From assembly GCA_965200525.1 (NCBI GenBank), contig OZ241368.1, positions 3,162,001 to 3,226,000 on the forward strand: a stretch of 64,000 nucleotides of DNA, given 5' to 3'. The DNA is from JANNPJ01 sp965200525. Its GTDB lineage: Bacteria; Actinomycetota; Actinomycetes; Actinomycetales; Kineosporiaceae. The notes beneath the pieces were generated by a model, which saw only the letters and a list, made by a program, of their open reading frames with translations, was not told the DNA's origin and did not search any database. The translations under genes were made by a program, and so were the position numbers. Positions 1-8,743 of the stretch are shown one piece after another. Position 1 is the first letter of the stretch. Every line of letters starts with the position of its first letter.

Positions 1-1348
1 GCAATAGGATGTCAGCATTTTTTCCCGGTGCCACCGTACCCATTCGGTCTGATTCCCTGAGAAATGCTGCCGGTACTATAGTTGTGGAACGCAGAATGTC
101 CAGAGGTTCAAGTCCGGCTGCTGCCATCTCTCGGAACTCGGCTTGGAGATCTTGTCCCGGATTTCCGCCCGGCCCGTCAGTTCCCGTCATGATCGGAACT
201 CCGGCAATGTGCATTCTGTTAATCATTTCCAGGGTCATATCGTAGTACTGATGATACGTCGAACGGGTTGCGGCGGGGAGTGCGAGGAACTTGGCTTGTG
301 CTTGCTGAAAATGAGTCCGTGCCTGGGCGGACATCATTTTCAGCCACGGGTGGTTCTCGTACTCTGAAGCGTCTGCCCGAAACTGGGTGCGGAGCCGCAC
401 GAGGGTAGGGGTCTGCCAGCTGTTGTTCCTTGCGAAAGTTTCGACCAGGTTTTGGGCAGCGTCCTTGTCGAAGGAGTCGAGTGCGCTTTGCAGGAGGGCG
501 ACGGTCTTGGGGGAGTTCATGAGCGCTGGATTGATGAGCATCTTCGCGGTGACGTTTGTGGCGATCCGGCTCGTGAAGATCCGTTGGGAGAAGGGCACGT
601 AACCGAGCCAGTTGGGCAGTGGCCCGGAGGTGTCCTGTCTGCGGAGAAAGGCGTTGCGGTCGCCAGACGTCTCGACCCAGATGTTGGTGCTCGTCCCTAG
701 GTGTTCCAAGCAGTCGTACCCGGCTTCCGACGCCTCCCGCGGGCTCACTGATGGCGGGAGGTGTCCCACGATTTTCAATCCTTTGCCGTGAGCCCAGGTG
801 ACGGCTTCGAAAAACACTTCCCGCTCCACCTTGATGAGCTTGATGAAGTCCGCTCCGAGATCCTGCTGTCGGCTGATCTCCTTGCGGACTCGTTTCACGG
901 TGGGTGCGTTAAAAGGCAACAGCAGGGCGCCGGGCAGGGCGAGCAATCGTGGCGAGTTTCTGTCCAGGGGGAGACGTCCCTGCCTGCGGCGCAGCAACAT
1001 GTCGTCGGAGCCTGCCATCTGGCGCATGCCCGTGGTGCCCTCGGCCAGCATGGTCGCCATGTACAAGCTGGTCCGTTTTTCCTGAAGGACGTGGGTATGC
1101 ATGTTGTTGTAGCCGGGGACAGCAAAGCGACCCGTCCCGTCGATGAGCTGGACCCCGGCCGGGGTGTCGGCGCCCTCGAAGTCCGTGACGGAGAGGATCC
1201 TGCCGTCCCGGATCAGTACGGACATGTCGGGGCGGCTGAGCCCATCGCTCGGGTCGACAACAGTGACATGGTCGATCCGAAGCGCCCTGGCCGTCGAGAT
1301 GGCGGATGCGGGCGGCCCGCTGTCCACCGCTGCTGCTCCTACGCTCAC
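1..1348 (-). CDS. Metal-dependent amidohydrolase, 3' end outside window
   Basis: The minus-strand frame stays open from a GTG at 1348 to the left edge, about 449 codons, so the C-terminus is missing. I chose the GTG because an in-frame TAG lies directly upstream and an ACGGAG-type ribosome site sits about 9 bases before it. The N-terminal beta-sandwich segment (HVTVVDPSDG, then LIRDGRILSV) leads into PGYNNMHTHV near 1085-1110, the HxH metal motif of imidazolonepropionase-like amidohydrolases. Further on are GADFIKL, KIVGHLPPS and MTGTDGPGGNPG, matching the metal lysine, metal histidine and catalytic aspartate regions. These enzymes hydrolyse amide or ring bonds on a one- or two-metal centre. 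The substrate cannot be told. It lies downstream of a TetR gene on the same strand and may belong to the neighbouring catabolic cluster. Confidence 0.85.
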   Translation of the reverse strand, partial: MSVGAAAVDSGPPASAISTARALRIDHVTVVDPSDGLSRPDMSVLIRDGRILSVTDFEGADTPAGVQLIDGTGRFAVPGYNNMHTHVLQEKRTSLYMATMLAEGTTGMRQMAGSDDMLLRRRQGRLPLDRNSPRLLALPGALLLPFNAPTVKRVRKEISRQQDLGADFIKLIKVEREVFFEAVTWAHGKGLKIVGHLPPSVSPREASEAGYDCLEHLGTSTNIWVETSGDRNAFLRRQDTSGPLPNWLGYVPFSQRIFTSRIATNVTAKMLINPALMNSPKTVALLQSALDSFDKDAAQNLVETFARNNSWQTPTLVRLRTQFRADASEYENHPWLKMMSAQARTHFQQAQAKFLALPAATRSTYHQYYDMTLEMINRMHIAGVPIMTGTDGPGGNPGQDLQAEFREMAAAGLEPLDILRSTTIVPAAFLRESDRMGTVAPGKNADILL

Positions 1349-1446
1349 CTAGCAACTCCGTTTCTTCAACACGTGCGGCGCGGCGGACGCCGATTCACCG
1401 GGAGTACCCGATCGCGGAGCGAAGCGCCCGCTTGCAATGAGCGTAG

Positions 1447-1460
1447 CATCAGTAATGATG
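1447..1460. promoter_or_regulatory. Inverted repeat upstream of the amidohydrolase
   Basis: CATCAGTAATGATG is a perfect 5-bp inverted repeat with a 4-base spacer, lying between the end of the TetR gene and the start of the amidohydrolase. The same half-sites in the reverse order occur at 2213-2226 before the catabolic operon. It is a plausible operator for the adjacent TetR protein, by inference only. Confidence 0.3.
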
Positions 1461-1466
1461 GAAACA

Positions 1467-2123
1467 TCAGATTGTCGGTTCGATCACGGACACCTGCGGC
1501 AAGGCGGCGGTGGCGAGGGCCCGCGCTTCGGCATCGGGCAGGCCGAGCATGCGCAGTAACTGTTCAGCCAGCCGGTCATAGATCGCGTTGTCAGCGAACT
1601 CGGGGTCTGTGAGGGAGAGGTGCAGGGTGCTCAGCAGCGATCCTGCCGTGCCGGCCAGGGCCAACTTCGGGTTGTCGGCACGGAAGCGGCCGGCTTTGAT
1701 GCCGGCGGTGATGTCCCGCAGGGCGCGTGGGGCTAGTCCGCGGTCGGAGTCCATGTAGGCGGGTCCGTGGCTGATCAAGATCCTGGCGATCTCGGGGCGA
1801 AGGTGGGCCATTCGGCCGGCTAGCCGGACTGATTGGGCAAAGGCTGCTGCAGGGTCGGCCACGTCGGAGCTCAGCGAGTCTAGGAGCTTGCCCATCTCCT
1901 CCAATACGTCGGCGACAGCGGTCTCGAACAGTTCACCTTTGCTGGTGAAGTGGTTGTAGAAGGAGCCGAGGCCGACGTCTGCGGCCTCGGTGATGTCTTG
2001 GATGCTGGCCTGCTGTGCGATGTCTGCCGCGAGCATGGATCGGGCCGCAGCGATCAGCTTTCGACGTGTCTGGGCTTTACGGCGTTCAAGCCTGGAGCCG
2101 GTTTCTGGTTGTGGTGTGGCCAT
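1467..2123 (-). CDS. TetR family transcriptional regulator
   Basis: Protein of about 218 residues with an N-terminal TetR helix-turn-helix: RRKAQTRRKLIAAARSML, then IQDITEAADVGLGSFYNHF, where the GLGSFYNHF recognition helix is typical. The C-terminal two thirds is a helical ligand-binding domain ending in a run that resembles TetR_C regions. The ATG at 2123 is used; a GTG three codons earlier is also possible and neither has a clear ribosome site. It lies between a minus-strand amidohydrolase and a divergent plus-strand aromatic catabolic operon and probably controls one or both by binding the intergenic repeats. Its inducer is unknown but is likely an aromatic intermediate of that pathway. 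Confidence 0.85.
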   Translation of the reverse strand: MATPQPETGSRLERRKAQTRRKLIAAARSMLAADIAQQASIQDITEAADVGLGSFYNHFTSKGELFETAVADVLEEMGKLLDSLSSDVADPAAAFAQSVRLAGRMAHLRPEIARILISHGPAYMDSDRGLAPRALRDITAGIKAGRFRADNPKLALAGTAGSLLSTLHLSLTDPEFADNAIYDRLAEQLLRMLGLPDAEARALATAALPQVSVIEPTI

Positions 2124-2212
2124 GGGATCCACTGTATGCGATCACAAGACTGATGATCTCAGCGGCAGTGATGAGGTCGTCAGTGCCACTTGACCTGGGG
2201 GCTTGCTCGGGG

Positions 2213-2226
2213 TGATGATTCCATCA
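2213..2226. promoter_or_regulatory. Inverted repeat before the catabolic operon
   Basis: TGATGATTCCATCA (TGATG, four bases, CATCA) lies 32 bases before the first operon gene, where a TetR operator would block transcription. The half-sites match those at 1447-1460. Function is inferred from position. Confidence 0.35.
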
Positions 2227-2258
2227 GTGCTGAGTGATAAATCAGATGGAGGACGACG

Positions 2259-3410
2259 ATGACCTTCGGCTTCCCGGTCCCCGGTGAACTGCCCCCGTCC
2301 GCTCATGGCGGACTGCATGCCGAGCAGGGTGCACAGCGAGGTGAGCACTCAGGTCGCGATCGCAATCCAGTAGTCAAGGTTCGGGATCTGGCCTGGCTGC
2401 TGTTCGAGAAACCCGATCTGGAGCGCGCCGAGACGTTCGCGCGGGACTTTGGGTTTACGGTGGCTGGGCGTGCGGCGGAGCAACTGCGGCTGCGGGGCTC
2501 ACTGCCTGGAACTGATGCGGTCGTGATCCGCCGCGGTCCGTCATCGCGGTTCGTCGGCCCGGTGTTCCAGGTGGACGAGCATGTTGACTTGGAGCGGCTC
2601 GCGCGCCATATGGGTGCGCACATTCGCCCGCTAGGTGCCGGCCGGCCCGGGTCGGTGGTCACTCTGGTGGATCCCACCGGGATCCAGGTCGGCGTCGTGC
2701 ATGGCGCGCAGATGCACGCTTCACTGCCCCAGCAGCGGGCACTGCCCATCAACACCGGAGTCACCCGGCGTCGCGTCAACGCCACTCAGCGGGCGGCCCG
2801 TGAACCCGCCCGTGTCCAGCGGCTGGGCCACTTGGTGTTGGAAACCCCCCGCTTTGCTGCTGCCCTGGACTGGTACCTGAAAACGCTGGGTTTGATCGTC
2901 AGCGACTTCCTGTTCTTGCCTGGCCAGCGCGAACTGGGCCCGACGATGGCGTTTCTGCGCTGCGATCGTGGCGCCCTCGCGACGGATCACCACACGCTGG
3001 CGATGCACCTGAGCCCGGGGCGCGGGTATGTGCACTCGGCCTACCAGGTCACCGATCTCGATGCGATCGCTGCCGGAGGCGAGTACCTGGGCGAGCGCGG
3101 TTATCGCCGGGCCTGGGGGATAGGCCGACACATCCAAGGTAGCCAGTTGTTTGATTATTGGCGCGACCCGGACCGGCTGATGGTGGAGCACTTCGCCGAC
3201 GGGGACCTGTTTGATGCCTCACTCGATCCCGGGTGGGCGGCCATGTCGGCGTCCGGACTTGCCCAGTGGGGCCCGCCGGTGACTCGCGATTTCCTCGGCC
3301 TCACGCCCTCCCCTGCCAAGCTACGCGAGATCCGCGCCGCGCTGCATGCCGAAGACACCGAACTGACCACCACCCGGCTGTTGGCTCTGATGAAGGCGAT
3401 GTCCCAATGA
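2259..3410 (+). CDS. Two-domain extradiol (VOC) ring-cleavage dioxygenase
   Basis: A 383-residue protein with two vicinal oxygen chelate modules. The first starts near residue 38 (VRDLAWLLFEKPDLERAETFARDFGF). The second starts near residue 189 with LGHLVLETPRFAAALDWYL and contains LAMHLSPGRGYVHSAYQV and DPDRLMVEHFADGD. The H, H and E of those three strings fit the Fe(II) ligands of type I extradiol dioxygenases, which open catecholic rings next to the diol. The ATG at 2259 has a GGAGG site 6-7 bases upstream, although family similarity starts about 35 residues later, so the N-terminus is unusually long. It opens a coupled operon, with its stop overlapping the next start as ATGA. The exact catechol substrate is unknown. 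Confidence 0.85.
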   Translation: MTFGFPVPGELPPSAHGGLHAEQGAQRGEHSGRDRNPVVKVRDLAWLLFEKPDLERAETFARDFGFTVAGRAAEQLRLRGSLPGTDAVVIRRGPSSRFVGPVFQVDEHVDLERLARHMGAHIRPLGAGRPGSVVTLVDPTGIQVGVVHGAQMHASLPQQRALPINTGVTRRRVNATQRAAREPARVQRLGHLVLETPRFAAALDWYLKTLGLIVSDFLFLPGQRELGPTMAFLRCDRGALATDHHTLAMHLSPGRGYVHSAYQVTDLDAIAAGGEYLGERGYRRAWGIGRHIQGSQLFDYWRDPDRLMVEHFADGDLFDASLDPGWAAMSASGLAQWGPPVTRDFLGLTPSPAKLREIRAALHAEDTELTTTRLLALMKAMSQ

Positions 3411-4360
3411 GCGTCACCGTACTGCGCACCGCCGACCGCTGGTGGGTCGAGGACCCAGCTTCCGGCCGCGCACTCCAAGTGCCCACCTCCGCTCGCAGCA
3501 CCGCCGAACTGCTGGCCGACCGCCGGGCCGTGGACCAGGTCGCCGCTGACGTCACCACTTCCCAGGATGCGGTGAAAGTTCAGGCACGTGATCTGCTATC
3601 GCCGGTCACCGCGCCCTGCCGGGTGGTCGCCCAGATGGTCAACTACCGTTCGCACGCCAAAGACAGCGGGTTCAACCCCGACGCCGTGCCGCCGACGTTC
3701 TTCCGCAAGGCCTCGAGCTCGATCACGGGACCTCACGCCACGGTAAAACGGCCCGCACATGTGAGTCTGCTCGACTATGAGGTCGAACTCGGCTTGGTTT
3801 TTGGCGGAGACCTGACCTTGGGTACCGCCGTAACCGAGGGTAGCCTGCACCGCTACGTGGCCGGGTTGGTGATCACCGACGACGTGAGCGCGCGGGACGT
3901 GCAGCTGCCCAAAGGACAGTTCTACGAAAGTAAGTCTTACCCGACCTTCACCCCGGTCGGGCCGCGTCTGGTTCTGCTGGACCCAGGCGAGTTCGCCCAT
4001 CTGGACAGGCTTCGGTTGAGGCTGTGGGTTAACGGTGACTTGCGCCAGGACCGCACTGTCGCCGACATGATCGTGCGCCCGGATCGGGCGCTCACCCTGC
4101 TGGCCCGGTTCCAGGCGCTCGCCCCGGGTGACCTGTTGTTGACCGGCACCCCCGGCGGGACGGCACTCAAGGCACCGGCCAAACCACTTGAGATCATCGG
4201 CAACCTCCTGCCCCCCGCGGTCAAGTGGAAGACGTTTCTGGCCAGGCAGGCGAAGAACCCTGCCTTCCTGCAGCACGGTGATGTCGTTACCGCGTCCATA
4301 GCTACCGACGACGGCGCCGTGGATCTTGGTGCCCAGCGCACTCTTGTGGAGCATCTGTGA
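3407..4360 (+). CDS. Fumarylacetoacetate hydrolase family protein
   Basis: 317 residues from the ATG that overlaps the preceding stop. The hallmark FAH core is present: YRSHAKDSG, FFRKASSSITGP, DYEVELGLVFGGD (acidic metal ligands), ITDDVSARDVQ, KSYPTFTPVGP, and LLTGTPGG near the end. Family members cleave C-C bonds in acylpyruvates or decarboxylate and isomerise dienoate products of meta cleavage using Mg2+ or Mn2+. Placed directly after an extradiol dioxygenase, it probably processes the ring-cleavage product. Translation looks coupled on both sides, with a GTGA overlap to the acyl-CoA synthetase. Confidence 0.9.
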   Translation: MSVTVLRTADRWWVEDPASGRALQVPTSARSTAELLADRRAVDQVAADVTTSQDAVKVQARDLLSPVTAPCRVVAQMVNYRSHAKDSGFNPDAVPPTFFRKASSSITGPHATVKRPAHVSLLDYEVELGLVFGGDLTLGTAVTEGSLHRYVAGLVITDDVSARDVQLPKGQFYESKSYPTFTPVGPRLVLLDPGEFAHLDRLRLRLWVNGDLRQDRTVADMIVRPDRALTLLARFQALAPGDLLLTGTPGGTALKAPAKPLEIIGNLLPPAVKWKTFLARQAKNPAFLQHGDVVTASIATDDGAVDLGAQRTLVEHL

Positions 4361-6252
4361 CAACCGCGGCGCAGGCCGCGTGGTGGCCGCGCTACCGGGA
4401 GCCGGGCGACCTGACCGCCATCGAGGCTGTGCCACTGTCCGAGCGGAACCTGCCGACCAGTACCTGGGCACTGGTGGACCGCGCCGCCCGGCTCTGGCCT
4501 GAGCGCACCGCAATCACTGTGCTGCCCTCCACCGCAGACTGGAACGCCCCGCTCATGCTGACCTACGCCAACCTTCGCGCCGAGGTTGTACGCATCGCCG
4601 GTGCGCTGGCTCGCGTGGGTGTCAGCAGCGGTGATGCCGTGGGCGTGCTTAGCCCCAACACCGCGTCAGTGGTGTGCGCGACGCTGGCGGCGCAGGCGGT
4701 GGGCGTGGTCGCACCGGTCAATCCCGGCCTGGACGAGAACCGGATCCGGGCCCTTCTCCTAGCGACGCGCGCGCGTGTCCTAATCGTCGCCGGACCGGAA
4801 CTCGATCCGAAGATCTGGCAGGTAGCGACCCGACTGGCCTCCGATGCAAGCGTGGCCACTCTTCTAGTGCTGCGCCCCGACGACGCCACCGGCCCCGCGC
4901 CTGAGTTGCCTCCGGTGGCAGGCGCGACCCTCGTTTATCTCAACCAACTCGCGGCCGTCGAACCCGGCGACCACCTGGCCGCCTACGCGCCACACGCCGA
5001 GGACGCGGCGGCCTATTTCCACACCGGCGGAACCACAGGCGCACCCAAGATGGCCGTCCACACCCACGCCAATCAGGTGACGATGGCATGGTCGCTGGCA
5101 GCCCACCCCAGCACCGACACCGATGGCCCGGTTTTCGCCGCGCTGCCCCTCTTCCACGTTAACGCCCTCCTGGTCACCTGTCTGGCCCCACTTATGGCCG
5201 GCCGGCCCGTGGTGTGGGCTCCGCCGCTGGGATACCGCGACCCGACCCTCCTGCCGGTCTTGTGGAAGCTCATTGAGCACTACCAGATCTCAGGGATGTC
5301 GGCGGTGCCGACCGTGTACGCAGCGCTGTGCGAGGTACCGGTAGATGCCGACATCACGAGCCTGCGCACACCCGTGGTCGGTGCTGCCCCCCTACCCGAG
5401 GCTGTGCGCCGCGGCTTTGCCGCGCGCACCGGCGTCGAACTGCTGGAGGGCTACGGCATGACCGAGGCGACCTGCGCCAGCGCTGTCGTCCTGCCGGGGT
5501 GCTCCCACCCGGGTAGTGTCGGACAGCGCCTGCCGTACCAGCACATCAAAGCCGTCGCCCTAGACCCCGACACCGGAGGCTGGAGCGACCTGCCCGCAGG
5601 CAATTCAGGCCTCCTGGTCATCTCCGGTCCCACTGTCTTCGCCGGCTACTTGCAGGACGGCGTTCCCACCCGAGACGGCGTCGTACGCGACGGCTGGCTA
5701 GATACCGGCGACTTAGGGGCCGTCGACGCGGATGGCCACATCTACCTGAGCGGCCGGGCCAAAGACCTGATCATCCGCGGCGGCCACAACATCGACCCGG
5801 CCGCCATCGAGGAAGCCCTGCTCTGCCATCCCGCCGTCACCGCCGCAGCCGCAGTAGGGCAACCCGACAAACATGCAGGCGAAGTACCCATCGCCTATGT
5901 CGTCCTACAACCAAACGCCGACGGTACTGACCCCAGCACCGAAGACTTGCGCGCCTGGGCCGCCGCGCGTGTCCCCGAAGCCGCCGCCGCGCCCAAAGAC
6001 ATACTCGTCATCGACCATATTCCGCTCACGGCCGTGGGCAAGGTGTTTAAGCCCGCACTGCGAACGGACGCCGCCCGCCGTTGCATCGCCGCCGACCTTG
6101 CCGCCCTCGGCAGTCGCGCCCACCTCGCCGAGCCAGACGGAACAACCTCGGTGCGACTGACCGCACCCGCTGAGGAAGCCGACCACCTACGCGACCTCCT
6201 GAGCCAATACGCCATCGACTGGCACCTAGCAATAGCCGCAGGCACCACGTGA
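4357..6252 (+). CDS. AMP-forming acyl-CoA synthetase
   Basis: A 631-residue ANL-superfamily enzyme starting at a GTG that overlaps the FAH stop. The AMP-binding loop YFHTGGTTGAPK lies near residues 220-231, the A5 region LLEGYGMTEAT near 366, DGWLDTGDLG near 445, and GRAKDLIIRGGHN near 465. The C-terminal lid carries AVGKVFKPALR, with the catalytic lysine near residue 561. The enzyme activates a carboxylic acid as an acyl-adenylate and transfers it to CoA. In this operon it could activate an aromatic-derived acid either before ring hydroxylation or after cleavage. The C-terminus runs about 60 residues past the catalytic lysine, slightly longer than usual. Confidence 0.9.
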   Translation: MTTAAQAAWWPRYREPGDLTAIEAVPLSERNLPTSTWALVDRAARLWPERTAITVLPSTADWNAPLMLTYANLRAEVVRIAGALARVGVSSGDAVGVLSPNTASVVCATLAAQAVGVVAPVNPGLDENRIRALLLATRARVLIVAGPELDPKIWQVATRLASDASVATLLVLRPDDATGPAPELPPVAGATLVYLNQLAAVEPGDHLAAYAPHAEDAAAYFHTGGTTGAPKMAVHTHANQVTMAWSLAAHPSTDTDGPVFAALPLFHVNALLVTCLAPLMAGRPVVWAPPLGYRDPTLLPVLWKLIEHYQISGMSAVPTVYAALCEVPVDADITSLRTPVVGAAPLPEAVRRGFAARTGVELLEGYGMTEATCASAVVLPGCSHPGSVGQRLPYQHIKAVALDPDTGGWSDLPAGNSGLLVISGPTVFAGYLQDGVPTRDGVVRDGWLDTGDLGAVDADGHIYLSGRAKDLIIRGGHNIDPAAIEEALLCHPAVTAAAAVGQPDKHAGEVPIAYVVLQPNADGTDPSTEDLRAWAAARVPEAAAAPKDILVIDHIPLTAVGKVFKPALRTDAARRCIAADLAALGSRAHLAEPDGTTSVRLTAPAEEADHLRDLLSQYAIDWHLAIAAGTT

Positions 6253-7775
6253 ATGCGCCCACAGTAGTCGTAGTCGGAGCCGGTCCGGTTGGGCTAACCA
6301 CCGCCCTACTGCTCGCCCGCCGCGGCATCCAGTCCCTGATCCTGGAACGGCACCCGCAGCCCTATCCCCTGCCACGCGCGGTGCACATCGACGGCGAGGT
6401 TCTGCGCACACTCCAAGAGGCCGGGGTGGCGGGCGCCTTCCGCAGGATCAGCCGGCCGATGCCGGGACTGCGCCTGGTAGACGGCGAACTGCGGACCATG
6501 GCCGAATTTCGGCGCGCCGACGTCATCGGCATCTGCGGCCATCCTGAGGCGTCCATGTTTGACCAACCCGACCTGGAGCGAGTCCTCACCGAAGCCGTGA
6601 CCGGCGAACCCGCGATCACGGTGTGCCGGGGCGCTGAGGTCACCGCCGTCGAGCATCGGCCCAATGGGGCCTGCGTGCGCTACGACCACCACGGGCGTTC
6701 CCACGAGGCGGTCGCCGACGCGGTCTTGGGCTGCGACGGAGCAGCGAGCACCGTACGCGCGGCGATGGACATCGGATTCCGGGACCTCGGCTTTACCGAG
6801 CCGTGGCTCGTAGTGGACATCCGCTCGCCCCGGACGCTGGCGATGTGGGAGGGCGTCCACCAGGTCTGCGACCCCCGTCGAGCTATGACGTTCATGCACC
6901 TGGTCGGAGACCGCTACCGTTGGGAGTTCCGTATCTTGGACTCGGACCGGTTTGAGGATCTCACCTCACGGCCAGGTATCGCCGAACTTCTCGCTCCGTG
7001 GATCGAGGACGACGGGGTCGACCAAGTCGAGGTCGTCCGCTGCGCCACTTACACCTTCCGTGCCCGCATCGCTGAACGATGGCGAGACCGCAGGGTCTTC
7101 CTCCTGGGCGACGCGGCCCACCAGTCGCCGCCTTTCGTCGGCCAAGGTCTCGGTTCGGGTCTGCGCGACGCCCACAACCTGGTCTGGAAGCTAGACCTGG
7201 TACTGCGCGGCCGCGCCAGCGATGCCCTACTCGACACCTACCAGGCCGAACGAGCGCCGCACAGCGCGAAACTGATCCGCGGCGCGATCCTTGTGGGCTG
7301 GGCACTGACTGGCGGCAGCGGCCGCACCGCAGCCCTACGACGCACCCTGGTACGAAGTCTATGCCGAATCCCGGCCGTGTCCGCAGCTGCTCTCAGCGCC
7401 ACGTCACCTCGTCTAGGACTAGGTTCACGCCAGTGTGCCTCCTCACCAGTGGGACTGCTGTGTCCGCAACCTCGAACCGGTGAGGCCTGGTTCGATGACA
7501 CGCTCGGCGACGGTTTCGCCCTTGTCACCCTCGACCCAGTCGAGGCGGTCGAGGTGGAGCCGGCCGGTCCGCGCATCGTGCGGGTGGATTCGAGCAGTGC
7601 GGTGGGCCGCTGGTTGGCGCGAGCGGGGGTTCGGGCTGCACTTGTGCGTCCCGACCGCGTGGTGAGTGCGACCGCCCGGCACGTCGAGGACATCCCCCGC
7701 CTGCTGGTCCTACCGCCGACGGGATTCTCCGGCCGCCGGCAGCGGCGTCGTTCCGGCAAGGAAGGACCGGTATGA
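6249..7775 (+). CDS. FAD-dependent aromatic hydroxylase, MhpA-like
   Basis: A 508-residue class A flavoprotein monooxygenase. VVVVGAGPVGL at the N-terminus is the ADP-binding GxGxxG loop. YPLPRAVHIDGEVLR is typical of 3-(3-hydroxyphenyl)propionate hydroxylases. FLLGDAAHQSPPFVGQGLGSGLRD near residues 284-308 is the GD motif that binds the FAD ribityl chain. Such enzymes use NAD(P)H and O2 to insert a hydroxyl ortho to a phenolic OH, making a catechol for the extradiol enzyme encoded at the front of the operon. It starts with a GTG overlapping the previous stop and ends overlapping the next gene. The tail ends in an arginine-rich run. Confidence 0.9.
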   Translation: MNAPTVVVVGAGPVGLTTALLLARRGIQSLILERHPQPYPLPRAVHIDGEVLRTLQEAGVAGAFRRISRPMPGLRLVDGELRTMAEFRRADVIGICGHPEASMFDQPDLERVLTEAVTGEPAITVCRGAEVTAVEHRPNGACVRYDHHGRSHEAVADAVLGCDGAASTVRAAMDIGFRDLGFTEPWLVVDIRSPRTLAMWEGVHQVCDPRRAMTFMHLVGDRYRWEFRILDSDRFEDLTSRPGIAELLAPWIEDDGVDQVEVVRCATYTFRARIAERWRDRRVFLLGDAAHQSPPFVGQGLGSGLRDAHNLVWKLDLVLRGRASDALLDTYQAERAPHSAKLIRGAILVGWALTGGSGRTAALRRTLVRSLCRIPAVSAAALSATSPRLGLGSRQCASSPVGLLCPQPRTGEAWFDDTLGDGFALVTLDPVEAVEVEPAGPRIVRVDSSSAVGRWLARAGVRAALVRPDRVVSATARHVEDIPRLLVLPPTGFSGRRQRRRSGKEGPV

Positions 7776-8743
7776 CCGGCTGGCTGGACGTCCACGCCCA
7801 CTACGTCACCGACCGCTACGCCGTGGCCTGTCGCACAGCCGGTCACAGCCGACCCGACGGCATGCCAGGCCTGCCCAACTGGAGCGTTCAATCCGCTCTG
7901 GAGGTCATGGCACAGGCCGGAGTCACCGCTGCGGTGCTGTCAATCTCCTCACCTGGCGTCCACTTCGGTGACGATTCGCTCCACCCTGATCAGGCGGCCC
8001 GAGAACTCGCCCGGCACGTCAATGACGCCGGGGCACGGATCGTGACGGACCGGCCGGACGCCTTCGGCCTATCCGCGTTCCTGCCGCTACCGGACGTCGA
8101 CGGCGCCCTCCTCGAACTGGCACGCGCCCACGACGAGTTGGGGGCAGACGCAGTCGCGTTGCAGACCAACTATCACGGCCGATACCTCGCCGATCAGGCC
8201 TTTGCACCGGTACTTGCTGAGCTGGACGCCCGCGCAGCTGTGGTGACCCTGCACCCGACCTCGCCGCCCGGCTGGGAGCGCACTGCGCTGGCTCGCCCCC
8301 GCCCGATGGTCGAATTCCTGTTCGACACCACACGCTGCGTGGTGGACCTAGCCCTCAGCGGCATCCTGACTCGATATCCGCACATCCGTTGGATCGTCCC
8401 CCACGTCGGAGCGGTCTTGCCTGCCCTGGCCCATCGGGTCGCGCTCATGTCACCGCTCACCGGAGCCCCGGTGGACCTGCCCGCCCTGCTCGGCGGCCTG
8501 TACTTCGACTTGGCGGGGACGCCGATACCGGTGGCCCTCGACGCCCTACTGACGCTGGTCGGGCCCGATCATCTGTTATACGGCAGCGACTTTCCTTTCA
8601 CCCCCGCACCGGCTGTCAACCACCTTGCCTCCGTCCTCAAGCAGGCACCAGCCCTGCGGGAGGCCCAGCTGAATCTGGAACGCGGCTCGTCGGCTGCTGA
8701 GCTTTTTCCCCGATTGCTGGCCCATGCTAAGGAGCGATCATGA
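7772..8743 (+). CDS. ACMSD-like amidohydrolase (decarboxylase/hydrolase)
   Basis: 323 residues, amidohydrolase_2 fold. DVHAHYV gives the HxH zinc ligands, TLHPTSPPGWE the third histidine region, IVPHVGAVLPALAHR the fourth, and LLYGSDFPFTP the metal or catalytic aspartate. This layout is that of aminocarboxymuconate semialdehyde decarboxylase and of gamma-resorcylate type non-oxidative decarboxylases. In the operon it could decarboxylate a substituted aromatic acid or a semialdehyde product of ring cleavage. The start overlaps the hydroxylase stop and the end overlaps the transporter start (ATGA), so all seven genes probably share one transcript. Confidence 0.85.
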   Translation: MTGWLDVHAHYVTDRYAVACRTAGHSRPDGMPGLPNWSVQSALEVMAQAGVTAAVLSISSPGVHFGDDSLHPDQAARELARHVNDAGARIVTDRPDAFGLSAFLPLPDVDGALLELARAHDELGADAVALQTNYHGRYLADQAFAPVLAELDARAAVVTLHPTSPPGWERTALARPRPMVEFLFDTTRCVVDLALSGILTRYPHIRWIVPHVGAVLPALAHRVALMSPLTGAPVDLPALLGGLYFDLAGTPIPVALDALLTLVGPDHLLYGSDFPFTPAPAVNHLASVLKQAPALREAQLNLERGSSAAELFPRLLAHAKERS

